Positions 57,501 through 64,000 of a DNA stretch of 64,000 nucleotides are shown here, in pieces. Made by a program: the position numbers and the translations under genes. The notes under the pieces were generated by a model that ran no database searches, was not told where the DNA came from, and saw only the letters and a list, made by a program, of their open reading frames with translations. How positions within the stretch are numbered: position 1 is the stretch's first letter; every line of letters starts with the position of its first letter. Source of the stretch: Anseranas semipalmata (taxonomy: Eukaryota > Chordata > Aves > Anseriformes > Anseranatidae); contig VXAA01003156.1 in assembly GCA_013399115.1 (NCBI GenBank), positions 695,046 through 759,045 of the forward strand, read 5' to 3'.

Positions 57501-58384
57501 TCTTTACTAGTCTTGTCAAGAAAGGTGGTAGGACACGTACAGCATACAAACCTCACTAGCTAAAAGTAACAAAGATGAGGGCCTGTTTTGTTACTACCTA
57601 TCTTGGGATCTCTTGGTTTAACTTTGGATGCTTGGAGTGTCTTAGGTATGGCAGGGAAACACCCACATACCTGGAATTTGCGCTGGTCCACCTCCACCAT
57701 AGTTCTGGGCAGGAGGCTGGGGATAGCCACCAAAGCCAGGGCCAGCAGGAGGCACACCAAACCCAGGGCCTGTGGGAGCTAGGAGAAGACGACAGATTTT
57801 AGCACACAATATTTCATAAGTGATTTCTGCCACAACATGAGCCAGGTTATTAAGCAGAGCTCCGCAAGAGATTAATTGTCTTTTCTCTGTGTCTGTGCAG
57901 TGGCCCCAAACCCAAAGGTATCAAGGCCCTGCTATCAGCACACAAGTGTTTACTGCTAGATAGCAATCTGTCTAGCTGTCTAAACCCTGCTGCCTAAATT
58001 GATCACTGAACAAAGCTGCTTTTCTTTACTACCTCTAGCAAGCACAAAGAACGGTCACAACAGAAATGACTCCCAAGGGGTTCTCTAACAAAGGATCTTA
58101 CCTCCAGGATAAGATGGCATTCCTCCAGCCTGGGGAGCTCCAGGGGCAGGGTAGCCCCCCGGGGCAGGGTAGCCTGCTGCCCCTGGATACCCAGCATTCG
58201 GTGGTGCCGCAGGATAGGTCCCTCCTCCTGCCGGAGGGTATCCTCCGGGAACAGCGGGATAGGAGTACTGACCAGCTGGCGGATAGACAGACTCCTGTCC
58301 TGTTGGCTGAAACACGAAAACCAAGATGTCTGTATGCCTGTTGACAGGTCGCTAGAGCAAAAACTCACAACTACCAAAATGTCC

Positions 58385-58415
<31 letters not shown>

Positions 58416-60007
58416 TATAATACTGTGATTAGATTTAGCTCCTCAGAGCAGCAGCAGCATTCCCTAAGCCTGGGTATGGGCCTTCTGGATGGGTTCTCTT
58501 GATTTAAAAAACAGGTATTGAAAATCAGCTTTATAACACATAATGTATGGACTTGATACTTACTGGGAATGATCCTTACCCACTAACATTAGAAATGTGA
58601 GCCACACATTATGTACAGTACACACCCATTCTTGAGTACAGAAAGCAGAAATAAAAAGCAAAGTAGTAAAGTCTAGCTCAAATGTTTTCCTCGGGTTTGG
58701 CTGCCCCAAGATTCCTACCCACAGATTACTGTGCCCATAGTACAGTGAGATCCTCTTCCCTAGAAGTAGTCTAACCTTTCTCAGCCAGACTCAACAAAAA
58801 GATTTTAATGGGATTTAAATTCACAAATCCAAAGATAGGATCCCCAAAAGCCCTGCCAGGATGACCATCACTATTACAGAAGAAAATTGTTTCACATTTC
58901 ACGTTGATTTTTTGAACAGGTTATCGCTTTGGGCATCATCAATAAGACTAAAAAACCTAGAATAGCTAATTTAGCATTTAAAGGGTCTTTTAATTCAGCC
59001 ACTAAAGTCAGCCATATTTTAGATGCTAGCTAAAAAAAAAAAAAAAAGTATAATGTCGTTAAAAATGACAAGCACAATAAGTTACAGCTACATGCACACA
59101 GCTTTTCACTGTTTTAGTGGGATACAGGCTGAGGTCAGTACAACATAAACCATATAAAATTCTCACAATTACATTACGATCAGTGCTGTGCTAATAAAAG
59201 CACACAGCAGGCATATCAAAAACACTGCAGTAACAGCCACACCTGATATATTCCACCCTTCCATTAAGTTTCATTGGCATATTTAGTCCATTCAGTCATG
59301 AGCTAAAGGTGGAACAAAGTACTGTGGCTGAAGGGCTGGGGGGTCAGCGTCAAGCTACAGTGTCCTGTATCCTCAGAAAAATATTTACTTGGTGTCGTAT
59401 GAAAGCTGGGTACTTGAGCTTGGATTGCTCAGCAGCTTTATCCTTCCCAGACGTAATGGCCACTTAAGTTTGTTCAGCGTCTGTATGAATACTGGGATAC
59501 GGGTACACGGGTTATTTGGTAGAAACTGTGGTAGACGCTGGTTCAGACAATACCTCTGATCCTGTACCTAAAGACCCTCATATTTAGGTAAGAACTATTG
59601 ATACTTGAAAAAATTATTTGCTGAGATAGTTAGCTACATATATAGAAAAAAAAAAACAAAAACTCACAAGACCAAGGTAACAACTCAAAACAGAACCAAC
59701 CAACCAAAAACCCTTCTGGAACAACAGGCAATATTAAAAATATATATATCATAAATTTCTTTCTTGGAATTCATATGAGACAACTGTAGAGGCACATTCA
59801 GGGATGGATATATGGATGACAACAAAGACCATAATCTGTAGAGAATACCTGGACCAACAGCTGCTATTTGCACACACACACAGCATAGTAAGAAGGGGTA
59901 TTCACAGAATATAAATACATTAGGAATGCAACACATTTAAGAGCCATACTTACAGGATAGCCAGGGAAACCAGGGTAGCCAGAAGGGGGATAACCTGGAT
60001 ATGACAT
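48456..60007 (-). CDS. ANXA7: Annexin A7 (synexin), complete coding region
   Basis: ANXA7 is a Ca2+-dependent phospholipid-binding protein that aggregates and fuses membranes. Coding exons in transcript order: 59954-60007, 58102-58306, 57671-57778, 56480-56520, 56195-56263 (alternative), 55437-55539, 55074-55168, 53897-54010, 52375-52545, 50664-50834, 50483-50558, 49147-49259, 48456-48578. With the 69-nt exon they sum to 1443 nt (480 residues), and without it to 457 residues, close to the mammalian 488/466 pair. The N-terminus [18 protein letters not shown] begins a Gly/Tyr/Pro-rich domain that in family members binds sorcin and ALG-2. Four annexin repeats follow, with Ca2+ loops [23 protein letters not shown] and KGAGTDD. 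Annexin A11 is excluded by the N-terminal sequence and the [10 protein letters not shown] end. Confidence 0.96.
48579..49146 (-). other. ANXA7: ANXA7 last intron
   Basis: This 0.57-kb intron contains a (TA)n-like stretch near 48941-48975 and, beside the acceptor, an A tract (plus strand, 48590-48610) that is the poly-pyrimidine tract on the gene strand. Confidence 0.8.
49147..49259 (-). CDS. ANXA7: ANXA7 exon, start of repeat 4
   Basis: This 113-nt exon reads [20 protein letters not shown], then [17 protein letters not shown]. It holds the type II Ca2+ loop MKGAGTDD of repeat 4. It starts two bases into a Leu codon and ends in phase 0 before GTAAGA. Confidence 0.97.
49260..50482 (-). other. 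ANXA7: ANXA7 intron within repeat 3-4 region
   Basis: This is 1.2 kb with no recognised repeat or gene. Several short frames, such as 50065-50250 on the plus strand, are not supported. Confidence 0.75.
50483..50558 (-). CDS. ANXA7: ANXA7 exon, end of repeat 3
   Basis: This 76-nt exon encodes [20 protein letters not shown], then GLKTI. The acidic residue in REFSGN completes the repeat 3 Ca2+ site. It starts in phase 0 and ends one base into a Leu codon before GTAAGT. Confidence 0.96.
50664..50834 (-). CDS. ANXA7: ANXA7 exon, repeat 2-3 linker and repeat 3
   Basis: This 171-nt exon encodes [40 protein letters not shown], then [17 protein letters not shown]. It covers the linker and the first half of repeat 3, with loop GEGKLGTDE. 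Both ends are in phase 0. The acceptor is GCTTTTAG and the donor GTAGGA. Confidence 0.97.
50835..52374 (-). other. ANXA7: ANXA7 intron between repeats 2 and 3
   Basis: This is 1.5 kb. It includes a consensus-like cryptic donor (ATG|GTAAGT on the minus strand, boundary at 52077) at the end of a coding-looking open frame (52041-52259). No phase-compatible acceptor was found for it. Confidence 0.75.
52375..52545 (-). CDS. ANXA7: ANXA7 exon, repeat 2
   Basis: This 171-nt exon encodes [40 protein letters not shown], then [17 protein letters not shown]. It forms most of annexin repeat 2. Both ends are in phase 0. The acceptor is CTACCTACAG and the donor GTGAGC. Confidence 0.97.
52546..53896 (-). 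other. ANXA7: ANXA7 intron within repeat 2
   Basis: This 1.35-kb intron contains one copy (53422-53486) of a 65-bp direct repeat. Its partner lies in the neighbouring intron, on the other side of the 114-nt exon. Confidence 0.8.
53422..53486 (-). repeat. 65-bp direct repeat, copy 1
   Basis: This 65-base segment is repeated at 54872-54936 in the same orientation with a single mismatch (53438 A against 54888 C). On the ANXA7 strand it contains CCAG|GTGAGT, a perfect 5' splice-site consensus. Confidence 0.93.
53897..54010 (-). CDS. ANXA7: ANXA7 exon, end of repeat 1 and start of repeat 2
   Basis: This 114-nt exon encodes [20 protein letters not shown], then [18 protein letters not shown]. It has no internal stop and both ends are in phase 0. 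The acceptor reads GATTGGACAG and the donor GTATGG. The exon lies between the two copies of a 65-bp direct repeat. Confidence 0.97.
54011..55073 (-). other. ANXA7: ANXA7 intron within repeat 1
   Basis: This 1.06-kb intron holds copy 2 of the 65-bp direct repeat (54872-54936) close to its 5' end on the gene strand. No other element was recognised. Confidence 0.8.
54872..54936 (-). repeat. 65-bp direct repeat, copy 2
   Basis: This is the second copy of the segment at 53422-53486, displaced by 1450 bases. It carries the same consensus donor-like site on the minus strand. Flanking sequence differs immediately outside the 65 bases. Confidence 0.93.
55074..55168 (-). CDS. ANXA7: ANXA7 exon, repeat 1 middle
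   Basis: This 95-nt exon reads [20 protein letters not shown], then [11 protein letters not shown], after completing a Gly codon. With the preceding exon it forms the KGFGTDE Ca2+ loop of repeat 1. It ends in phase 0 before GTATGT. Confidence 0.97.
55349..55396. repeat. 19-bp imperfect tandem repeat
   Basis: GCTTTAATAATT-type units start at 55349, 55368 and (partial) 55387, with one base changed between the first two. The repeat lies in an ANXA7 intron about 40 bases below the donor of the 55437-55539 exon. Confidence 0.8.
55437..55539 (-). CDS. ANXA7: ANXA7 exon, domain junction into repeat 1
   Basis: This 103-nt exon reads [20 protein letters not shown], then [14 protein letters not shown]. 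It joins the N-terminal domain to repeat 1. CTQGTI matches the conserved VTQGTI that opens the core in mammalian ANXA7. It starts in phase 0 after ATTTTCAG. Confidence 0.97.
56195..56263 (-). CDS. ANXA7: ANXA7 alternative N-terminal exon (69 or 44 nt)
   Basis: Reading to a GTAATT donor, the exon encodes SLVLSIMQ, then [15 protein letters not shown]. The acceptor AACAG at 56264 gives 69 nt in phase 0 on both sides, equivalent to the 66-nt cassette that makes the two mammalian isoforms. A second acceptor with a better pyrimidine tract (TGCAAG, boundary after 56239) gives 44 nt starting in phase 1, which joins directly to the 57671-57778 exon. Which is used cannot be decided from sequence. Confidence 0.6.
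56480..56520 (-). CDS. ANXA7: ANXA7 41-nt exon, Pro/Gly-rich domain
   Basis: After CATTTTCAG it completes a Val codon and reads [13 protein letters not shown] before a GTATGT donor. YPGGQ matches repeats in the mammalian N-terminal domain. Its phases (1 in, 0 out) let it join either to the 69-nt form of the next exon or directly to 55437-55539. Confidence 0.8.
56521..57670 (-). other. ANXA7: ANXA7 intron in the N-terminal domain
   Basis: This is 1.15 kb with no recognised repeats. Frames of 60-75 codons on both strands show no family resemblance. Confidence 0.7.
57671..57778 (-). CDS. ANXA7: ANXA7 exon, Pro/Gly-rich domain
   Basis: This 108-nt exon reads [20 protein letters not shown], then [15 protein letters not shown]. 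It continues the low-complexity Gly/Pro/Tyr domain seen in all ANXA7 proteins. The acceptor is CTTCTCCTAG and the donor GTATGT. It ends on the first base of a split codon. Confidence 0.95.
58102..58306 (-). CDS. ANXA7: ANXA7 exon, Pro/Gly/Tyr-rich repeats
   Basis: This 205-nt exon encodes [40 protein letters not shown] and further [12 protein letters not shown] units, ending SYPG. The repeated GGYP/GYPAPG units are the disordered region thought to mediate self-assembly and binding of EF-hand partners. The acceptor is TTTCAG and the donor GTAAGA. Confidence 0.96.
58307..59953 (-). other. ANXA7: ANXA7 intron after the first coding exon
   Basis: This 1.65-kb intron contains the TA microsatellite and A tracts near 59033-59047 and 59646-59657. 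No gene or transposon was recognised. Confidence 0.75.
58385..58420. repeat. (TA)n microsatellite
   Basis: Near-perfect alternating AT of about 36 bases, with one G interruption, lies in the ANXA7 intron just upstream (in the gene sense) of the 58102-58306 exon. Confidence 0.9.
59954..60007 (-). CDS. ANXA7: ANXA7 first coding exon (start codon)
   Basis: The exon begins one base before ATG, after the acceptor TTTTTTTTCCAG. It encodes [18 protein letters not shown] and ends in phase 0 before GTAAGT. This start is chosen because it matches the known ANXA7 N-terminus exactly in position and motif. An acceptor this close to the ATG means the 5' UTR lies in a separate upstream exon. Confidence 0.96.
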
Positions 60008-63000
60008 TCTGGAAAAAAAATATATTTTCCCTGTCAGGCACTATATATAAGTCTGTAGAAGCTATTTGCTGGCTAATTACACCTGTGACATCACTTGAAA
60101 ACATGTTTAGTACATTCAGTATTGCTAAGAGTACTTGTCAGCTACTAAACCACAAAACCTTTCCTTTTTTCATACACATGACGTAGCAAGCAGGATTCTG
60201 AAGAGAAGTATCATCAACTTTGTGATTAACTGCTACCCTTAATTAGGGTCAAATAGATACTGACACATGGTAAGAGCCTTGAACCTCCAAAATAATTCTG
60301 AAATACAAGTTACAGACCTTGAAGTGCCAGCAGGAGGGGGCTGAGCCTTTGCCAGAATAGGGACAGAAAAGTTAGGCTAAAGTAGGGCCCAATTCTGCAC
60401 TGCATCAAGCATTTGTCTCTTGTCAGCCTGCACTCCTTCGTTCACAGCAATAGTTCCTGTGAGGATAGTACCTTACCTATCCCATAGAAAAGGATCATCT
60501 GACAGAAATGTGTTTAGCTGTTACCTGCTTTTGGCTATTCTTATGTATGCACTGCTAAATATAGAACAATGATTTAAAAGATCAAATAATGTGAATAAAC
60601 TAAAAAGTTCAACTTTTTGAATAACACACAAAAAATCTATTCCAGCTGTTGCAAGTATGACAGCAGGACAGTTTTATTACCCACTTTAATGGCAAGCTCA
60701 AACATGGGAGGACCAAGGTGGTTCAGCAGCCACATCTCAATTACTTTGACCTTTATGTCTCTTTCAAAATTCCACATTTGTCTGACTCCTGCAAAGCGTA
60801 AGAAATGACTCAGTCTTTCTCCTTCTGGTGGTGGTGACATGGTACAACCCACAGAATTATACTGCACCAGACACTGGTCAGTGCACCATGAAAAAGGTTT
60901 GCAAAGATCTAAATTTTAATCCAAAATGAGTATTTAAGGATAAGAAGAAAACTCTATAAATGGAGGTTTATTATCTAAATGCTTTAAAAGCTATTGGCAT
61001 AATACAAACTTATACATAAGGCATGCAAAAAATGGGAGGAAAAGGTCTGACAAAAGAAGTTGCAAAGGTGCCGGTTTTTGAGCACGCATGCCTTTTAGTC
61101 TTTAATTGACTATTCTGCCAAAAAATGCCTCTGTGTGGCGTTCACGTCTTGCATAAAGGTCGCTGAAGAAGGAAAGAGGTGGAGGACCTGCTGAAGGGTG
61201 GGATCCCTGCACAAAACCCACCTTCACAACAGCTCCGCAGTAGCCCGTGCATATCATCACTTGTATAAGAACTGCTCAGGCTGGAAAGGGAGGGGATCTA
61301 TTTTGTTTTTAAAAATCCTTTAAAAATAAATTAAGCTGCTATTTTAGAATTCATGAACAGAAAGAGTGAATTTAGCCTCTCTACAAATACTTTATGCCAA
61401 TGGAATTATTTTTGTTTCTTACTTCAAAATACTATCAGCCTTGTGCTCAAACAAAACACCGAAATGAGGAAGCATCCAGGCATGAGTTCAGCATCCAACA
61501 TACTCCCCAATTACCCCCACATCTTACTTGTAATCTCTCAGCATTTGTGTAGGAGATTTCTGTTTCCTGCTAATAACTATTTATTTTAGGCCCATTTTTA
61601 ATAGAGGGACGCGGGGAGTACAACACAACAGGACAGAGATCACCCACCATGTCCCCAGCCAGTTGGACAGGGAGTTTCAAGGTCATTAGCCATGCTACTA
61701 ATCATCTAATGGCAGGGGAAAAAATCCTGTTAATGCTAACCAGATTCCCCGATCAGGGACTGGGAGTTACTGCATGTTTATTAGGCAGTATCCTAGCTGT
61801 ATAAATCAAAGGAAATTGGATATATAAATATGAATATAATACAATTAATGATTATTCACATTTCTAGGTATTTGTTGGCCTAAACAAATGGATATGAAAG
61901 CAGTATTCTTACTGTGTTGTACCAGTAATTCCACAAACACTTATTGCCTTAAACATCTCAGATTTAATGTGGAAAACATTAAACCTTACAGCAGGTGAGT
62001 TCAAATAAGAGCCAAAACAAATCTGTAGAGAAGTCCATCTATGCAGTCTCATACTGATAAACTAGGATCACCTCTTAGAGGGTCTTTTTAAATAAATAAA
62101 GGGGGAAGAACAACACGAGGTGTACTTGTAAATCTATCCTTTAATCATAAATACTACTAATTGCTATTTGTTTCCCTAAGAGGAAACACCTTAAACCAAT
62201 ACCCATACAGTATTTATTACTGACAGCTGTTTGAGTTGACTTTTAATTCTGTCCCTCAACAACACGTTTCTTGTGGTATTTCTGTTACTTAGACACTGAC
62301 TGTAACTCCCTTCAGGAACAAGATGACTAGCAACACTTCCTTTGGATTTCAGTTCCACTCTTTTCACTTACAGGAAAATACTGTGTCAGCAAAACTGAAT
62401 AAAAAAAAAAAACTTTTTCAGTTTTTCAGCTTCATGTAATTCAATTAAAGTTACACTGTTAGCAAGACAGTCAATTAAAGGCTGTAAAACTTGAAAGTGT
62501 GCACAATATAATTTCCTCTGTACTTCTTACTGTGCTTTTCATAATGGAAAATCAACAGCTGGTGACTGCAGGTCGGCTGTTTTGACAGCTGTAAAAAGTT
62601 TAATTTGTATATAAATGGGACTCAACAATCTTTTATCCACATTAAAGCATATCAGATTTTAGACTTATTGGTAAGATATTTAATTTGGAATTAATTTAAT
62701 TTTTCAGCTGTGTCTCTAATTTAATACCAAACGTATTCTACCGAAAAAAAAGTTTTTTAAGATATCACTTTCCAACATCTCATTTTCAATCAAATGTGGT
62801 ATTTATGATTAGCAAATTAACCACCTGTCTACACCTATGCCGTACAGTGCACTGTTAAACTGCTTAGCACTTTCCTTACTTTTACTGTTTTGGTTCCTTT
62901 TCTAGGATTTGGATAATTTATGACACAAGTTCTTTTGGGCCAGTACTGGGAACGGCAGTGTTTCATTTAATCACCCCCCTCTAACAAGACCCCGATTCCT

Positions 63001-63271
63001 ATTTCTTGTGTTTGTAACTCAGAAGAATGACAAAGTTTTCTTTGCATTTGCTTGATCAATTCTGAATAATTTGTTGAGTGCTAAATGGGGATTTTGGACT
63101 CGCCTCTGACATCAGGTACCAGAATCTCTTCAGAACTTACTATGACCAGACAGCAATATTTACTGAAACACTTTCAGCACATACACGTTTTCTAGGAGAT
63201 AAAGGAATTCACTTACACAACATTAAGTTCTTAATAAACACTGGCCAGCTGCTTCCGTAGCACACGGCCTC

Positions 63272-63381
63272 ACTTGCCTCAGCCTAAGTGCCCTGAAGCA
63301 GAGCAGAGCGAGGACGTTTCCACTTTACTTGCCTCAGCCTAAGTACCCCGAAGCAGAGCTGAGGGCACTTTTTCTACTTTT
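63272..63381. repeat. 55-bp imperfect tandem duplication
   Basis: ACTTGCCTCAGCCTAAGT begins at 63272 and again at 63327. Similarity continues through GAAGCAGAGC for most of the unit. The second copy is more diverged at its end. Confidence 0.8.
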
Positions 63382-63389
63382 ACAACCAA

Positions 63390-63520
63390 AATAACGGCAG
63401 GCTCGCCTGCCGCCTTGTGCTGACAGCACGGCGGGCTCTCAGGCCGGCCCCTGCAAGCTGCACGCCCAGCGCGATCCCAGGCGTTCGTGGGTTTTTCTCA
63501 CCGAAATCCCAGGTTTTGTT
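63390..63520 (-). promoter_or_regulatory. ANXA7: GC-rich, CpG-containing stretch near the expected ANXA7 5' end
   Basis: This stretch has many CpGs (for example GGCTCGCCTGCCGCC, CACGGCGGGC and GCGCGATCC), unlike the preceding 3 kb. It may be the flank of the ANXA7 CpG island, most of which would lie in the adjoining gap. This is inferred from composition and position only. Confidence 0.35.
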
Positions 63521-63535
63521 GAGTTTTGGTGTTGT

Positions 63536-63558
63536 TTGTTTGTTTGTTTGTTTGTTTG
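63536..63558. repeat. (TTTG)n microsatellite next to the gap
   Basis: Several TTTG units are followed by a run of G and then the terminal N run. The low complexity probably ended the contig. Confidence 0.85.
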
Positions 63559-63567
63559 GGGGGGGGG

Positions 63568-64000
63568 NNNNNNNNNNNNNNNNNNNNNNNNNNNNNNNNN
63601 NNNNNNNNNNNNNNNNNNNNNNNNNNNNNNNNNNNNNNNNNNNNNNNNNNNNNNNNNNNNNNNNNNNNNNNNNNNNNNNNNNNNNNNNNNNNNNNNNNNN
63701 NNNNNNNNNNNNNNNNNNNNNNNNNNNNNNNNNNNNNNNNNNNNNNNNNNNNNNNNNNNNNNNNNNNNNNNNNNNNNNNNNNNNNNNNNNNNNNNNNNNN
63801 NNNNNNNNNNNNNNNNNNNNNNNNNNNNNNNNNNNNNNNNNNNNNNNNNNNNNNNNNNNNNNNNNNNNNNNNNNNNNNNNNNNNNNNNNNNNNNNNNNNN
63901 NNNNNNNNNNNNNNNNNNNNNNNNNNNNNNNNNNNNNNNNNNNNNNNNNNNNNNNNNNNNNNNNNNNNNNNNNNNNNNNNNNNNNNNNNNNNNNNNNNNN
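63568..64000. other. Assembly gap (N run)
   Basis: The last 433 bases are undetermined. The gap may hide the ANXA7 promoter or first exon. Confidence 0.98.

Larger units (their letters stand above)
60009..63567 (-). other. ANXA7: ANXA7 5' intron and upstream region
   Basis: This stretch is AT-rich to about 63,230 and then becomes GC-richer up to the terminal gap. It should contain the 5' intron of ANXA7. The noncoding first exon was not identified. A possible donor (GTGAGA on the minus strand at 63496-63501) is noted only as a candidate. Confidence 0.55.

Overview
The window is vertebrate nuclear DNA, almost certainly from a bird. It is AT-rich, with long introns carrying GT/AG splice sites, and it holds two 3' ends of CR1 retroposons of the avian type (about 5345-5520 on the minus strand and 20662-20794 on the plus strand). 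The species cannot be named from the sequence alone. Two conserved protein-coding genes explain essentially all recognisable coding sequence, and they converge tail to tail. Most other open reading frames are chance.

Plus strand, 1 to about 44,670: PPP3CB, the catalytic A-beta subunit of the Ca2+/calmodulin-dependent phosphatase calcineurin (PP2B). The first coding exon is not in the window. Bases 1 to about 180 are CpG-rich and look like the downstream edge of its CpG island. Thirteen coding exons follow (exons 2-14, 12684-43176). They encode the phosphatase core, the calcineurin B-binding helix, the calmodulin-binding segment and the C-terminal autoinhibitory domain. Exon 12 can also be read through its weak donor into the intron. 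This gives a 41-codon alternative tail (stop at 35742-35744) that resembles, from memory, the tail of the mammalian CnA-beta-1 isoform, and a cluster of AATAAA signals follows near 36.5 kb. This form would lack the autoinhibitory domain.

44,670-48,230: intergenic, about 3.5 kb between the two 3' ends, with no recognised gene. In human, as I recall, MSS51 lies between these genes and ANXA7 and PPP3CB share an orientation, so the convergent layout here is notable.

Minus strand, 60,007 down to about 48,230: ANXA7 (annexin A7). The start codon is at 60005-60007. A Gly/Tyr/Pro-rich N-terminal domain is followed by four annexin repeats and a stop at 48456-48458. Exon phases in the N-terminal region allow several alternative forms: a 41-nt exon and a 44/69-nt exon that can be mutually exclusive or combined. 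The noncoding first exon and promoter were not located. They may lie near the GC-richer stretch at 63.2-63.5 kb or inside the terminal gap (63568-64000).

Both genes act in calcium signalling, one as a Ca2+/calmodulin-activated phosphatase and the other as a Ca2+-dependent membrane-binding protein. I see nothing in the sequence that shows shared regulation. I found no new genetic system. The most useful observations concern isoform structure, a 65-bp duplication around an annexin exon, and a few structured or CpG-rich islands in introns.
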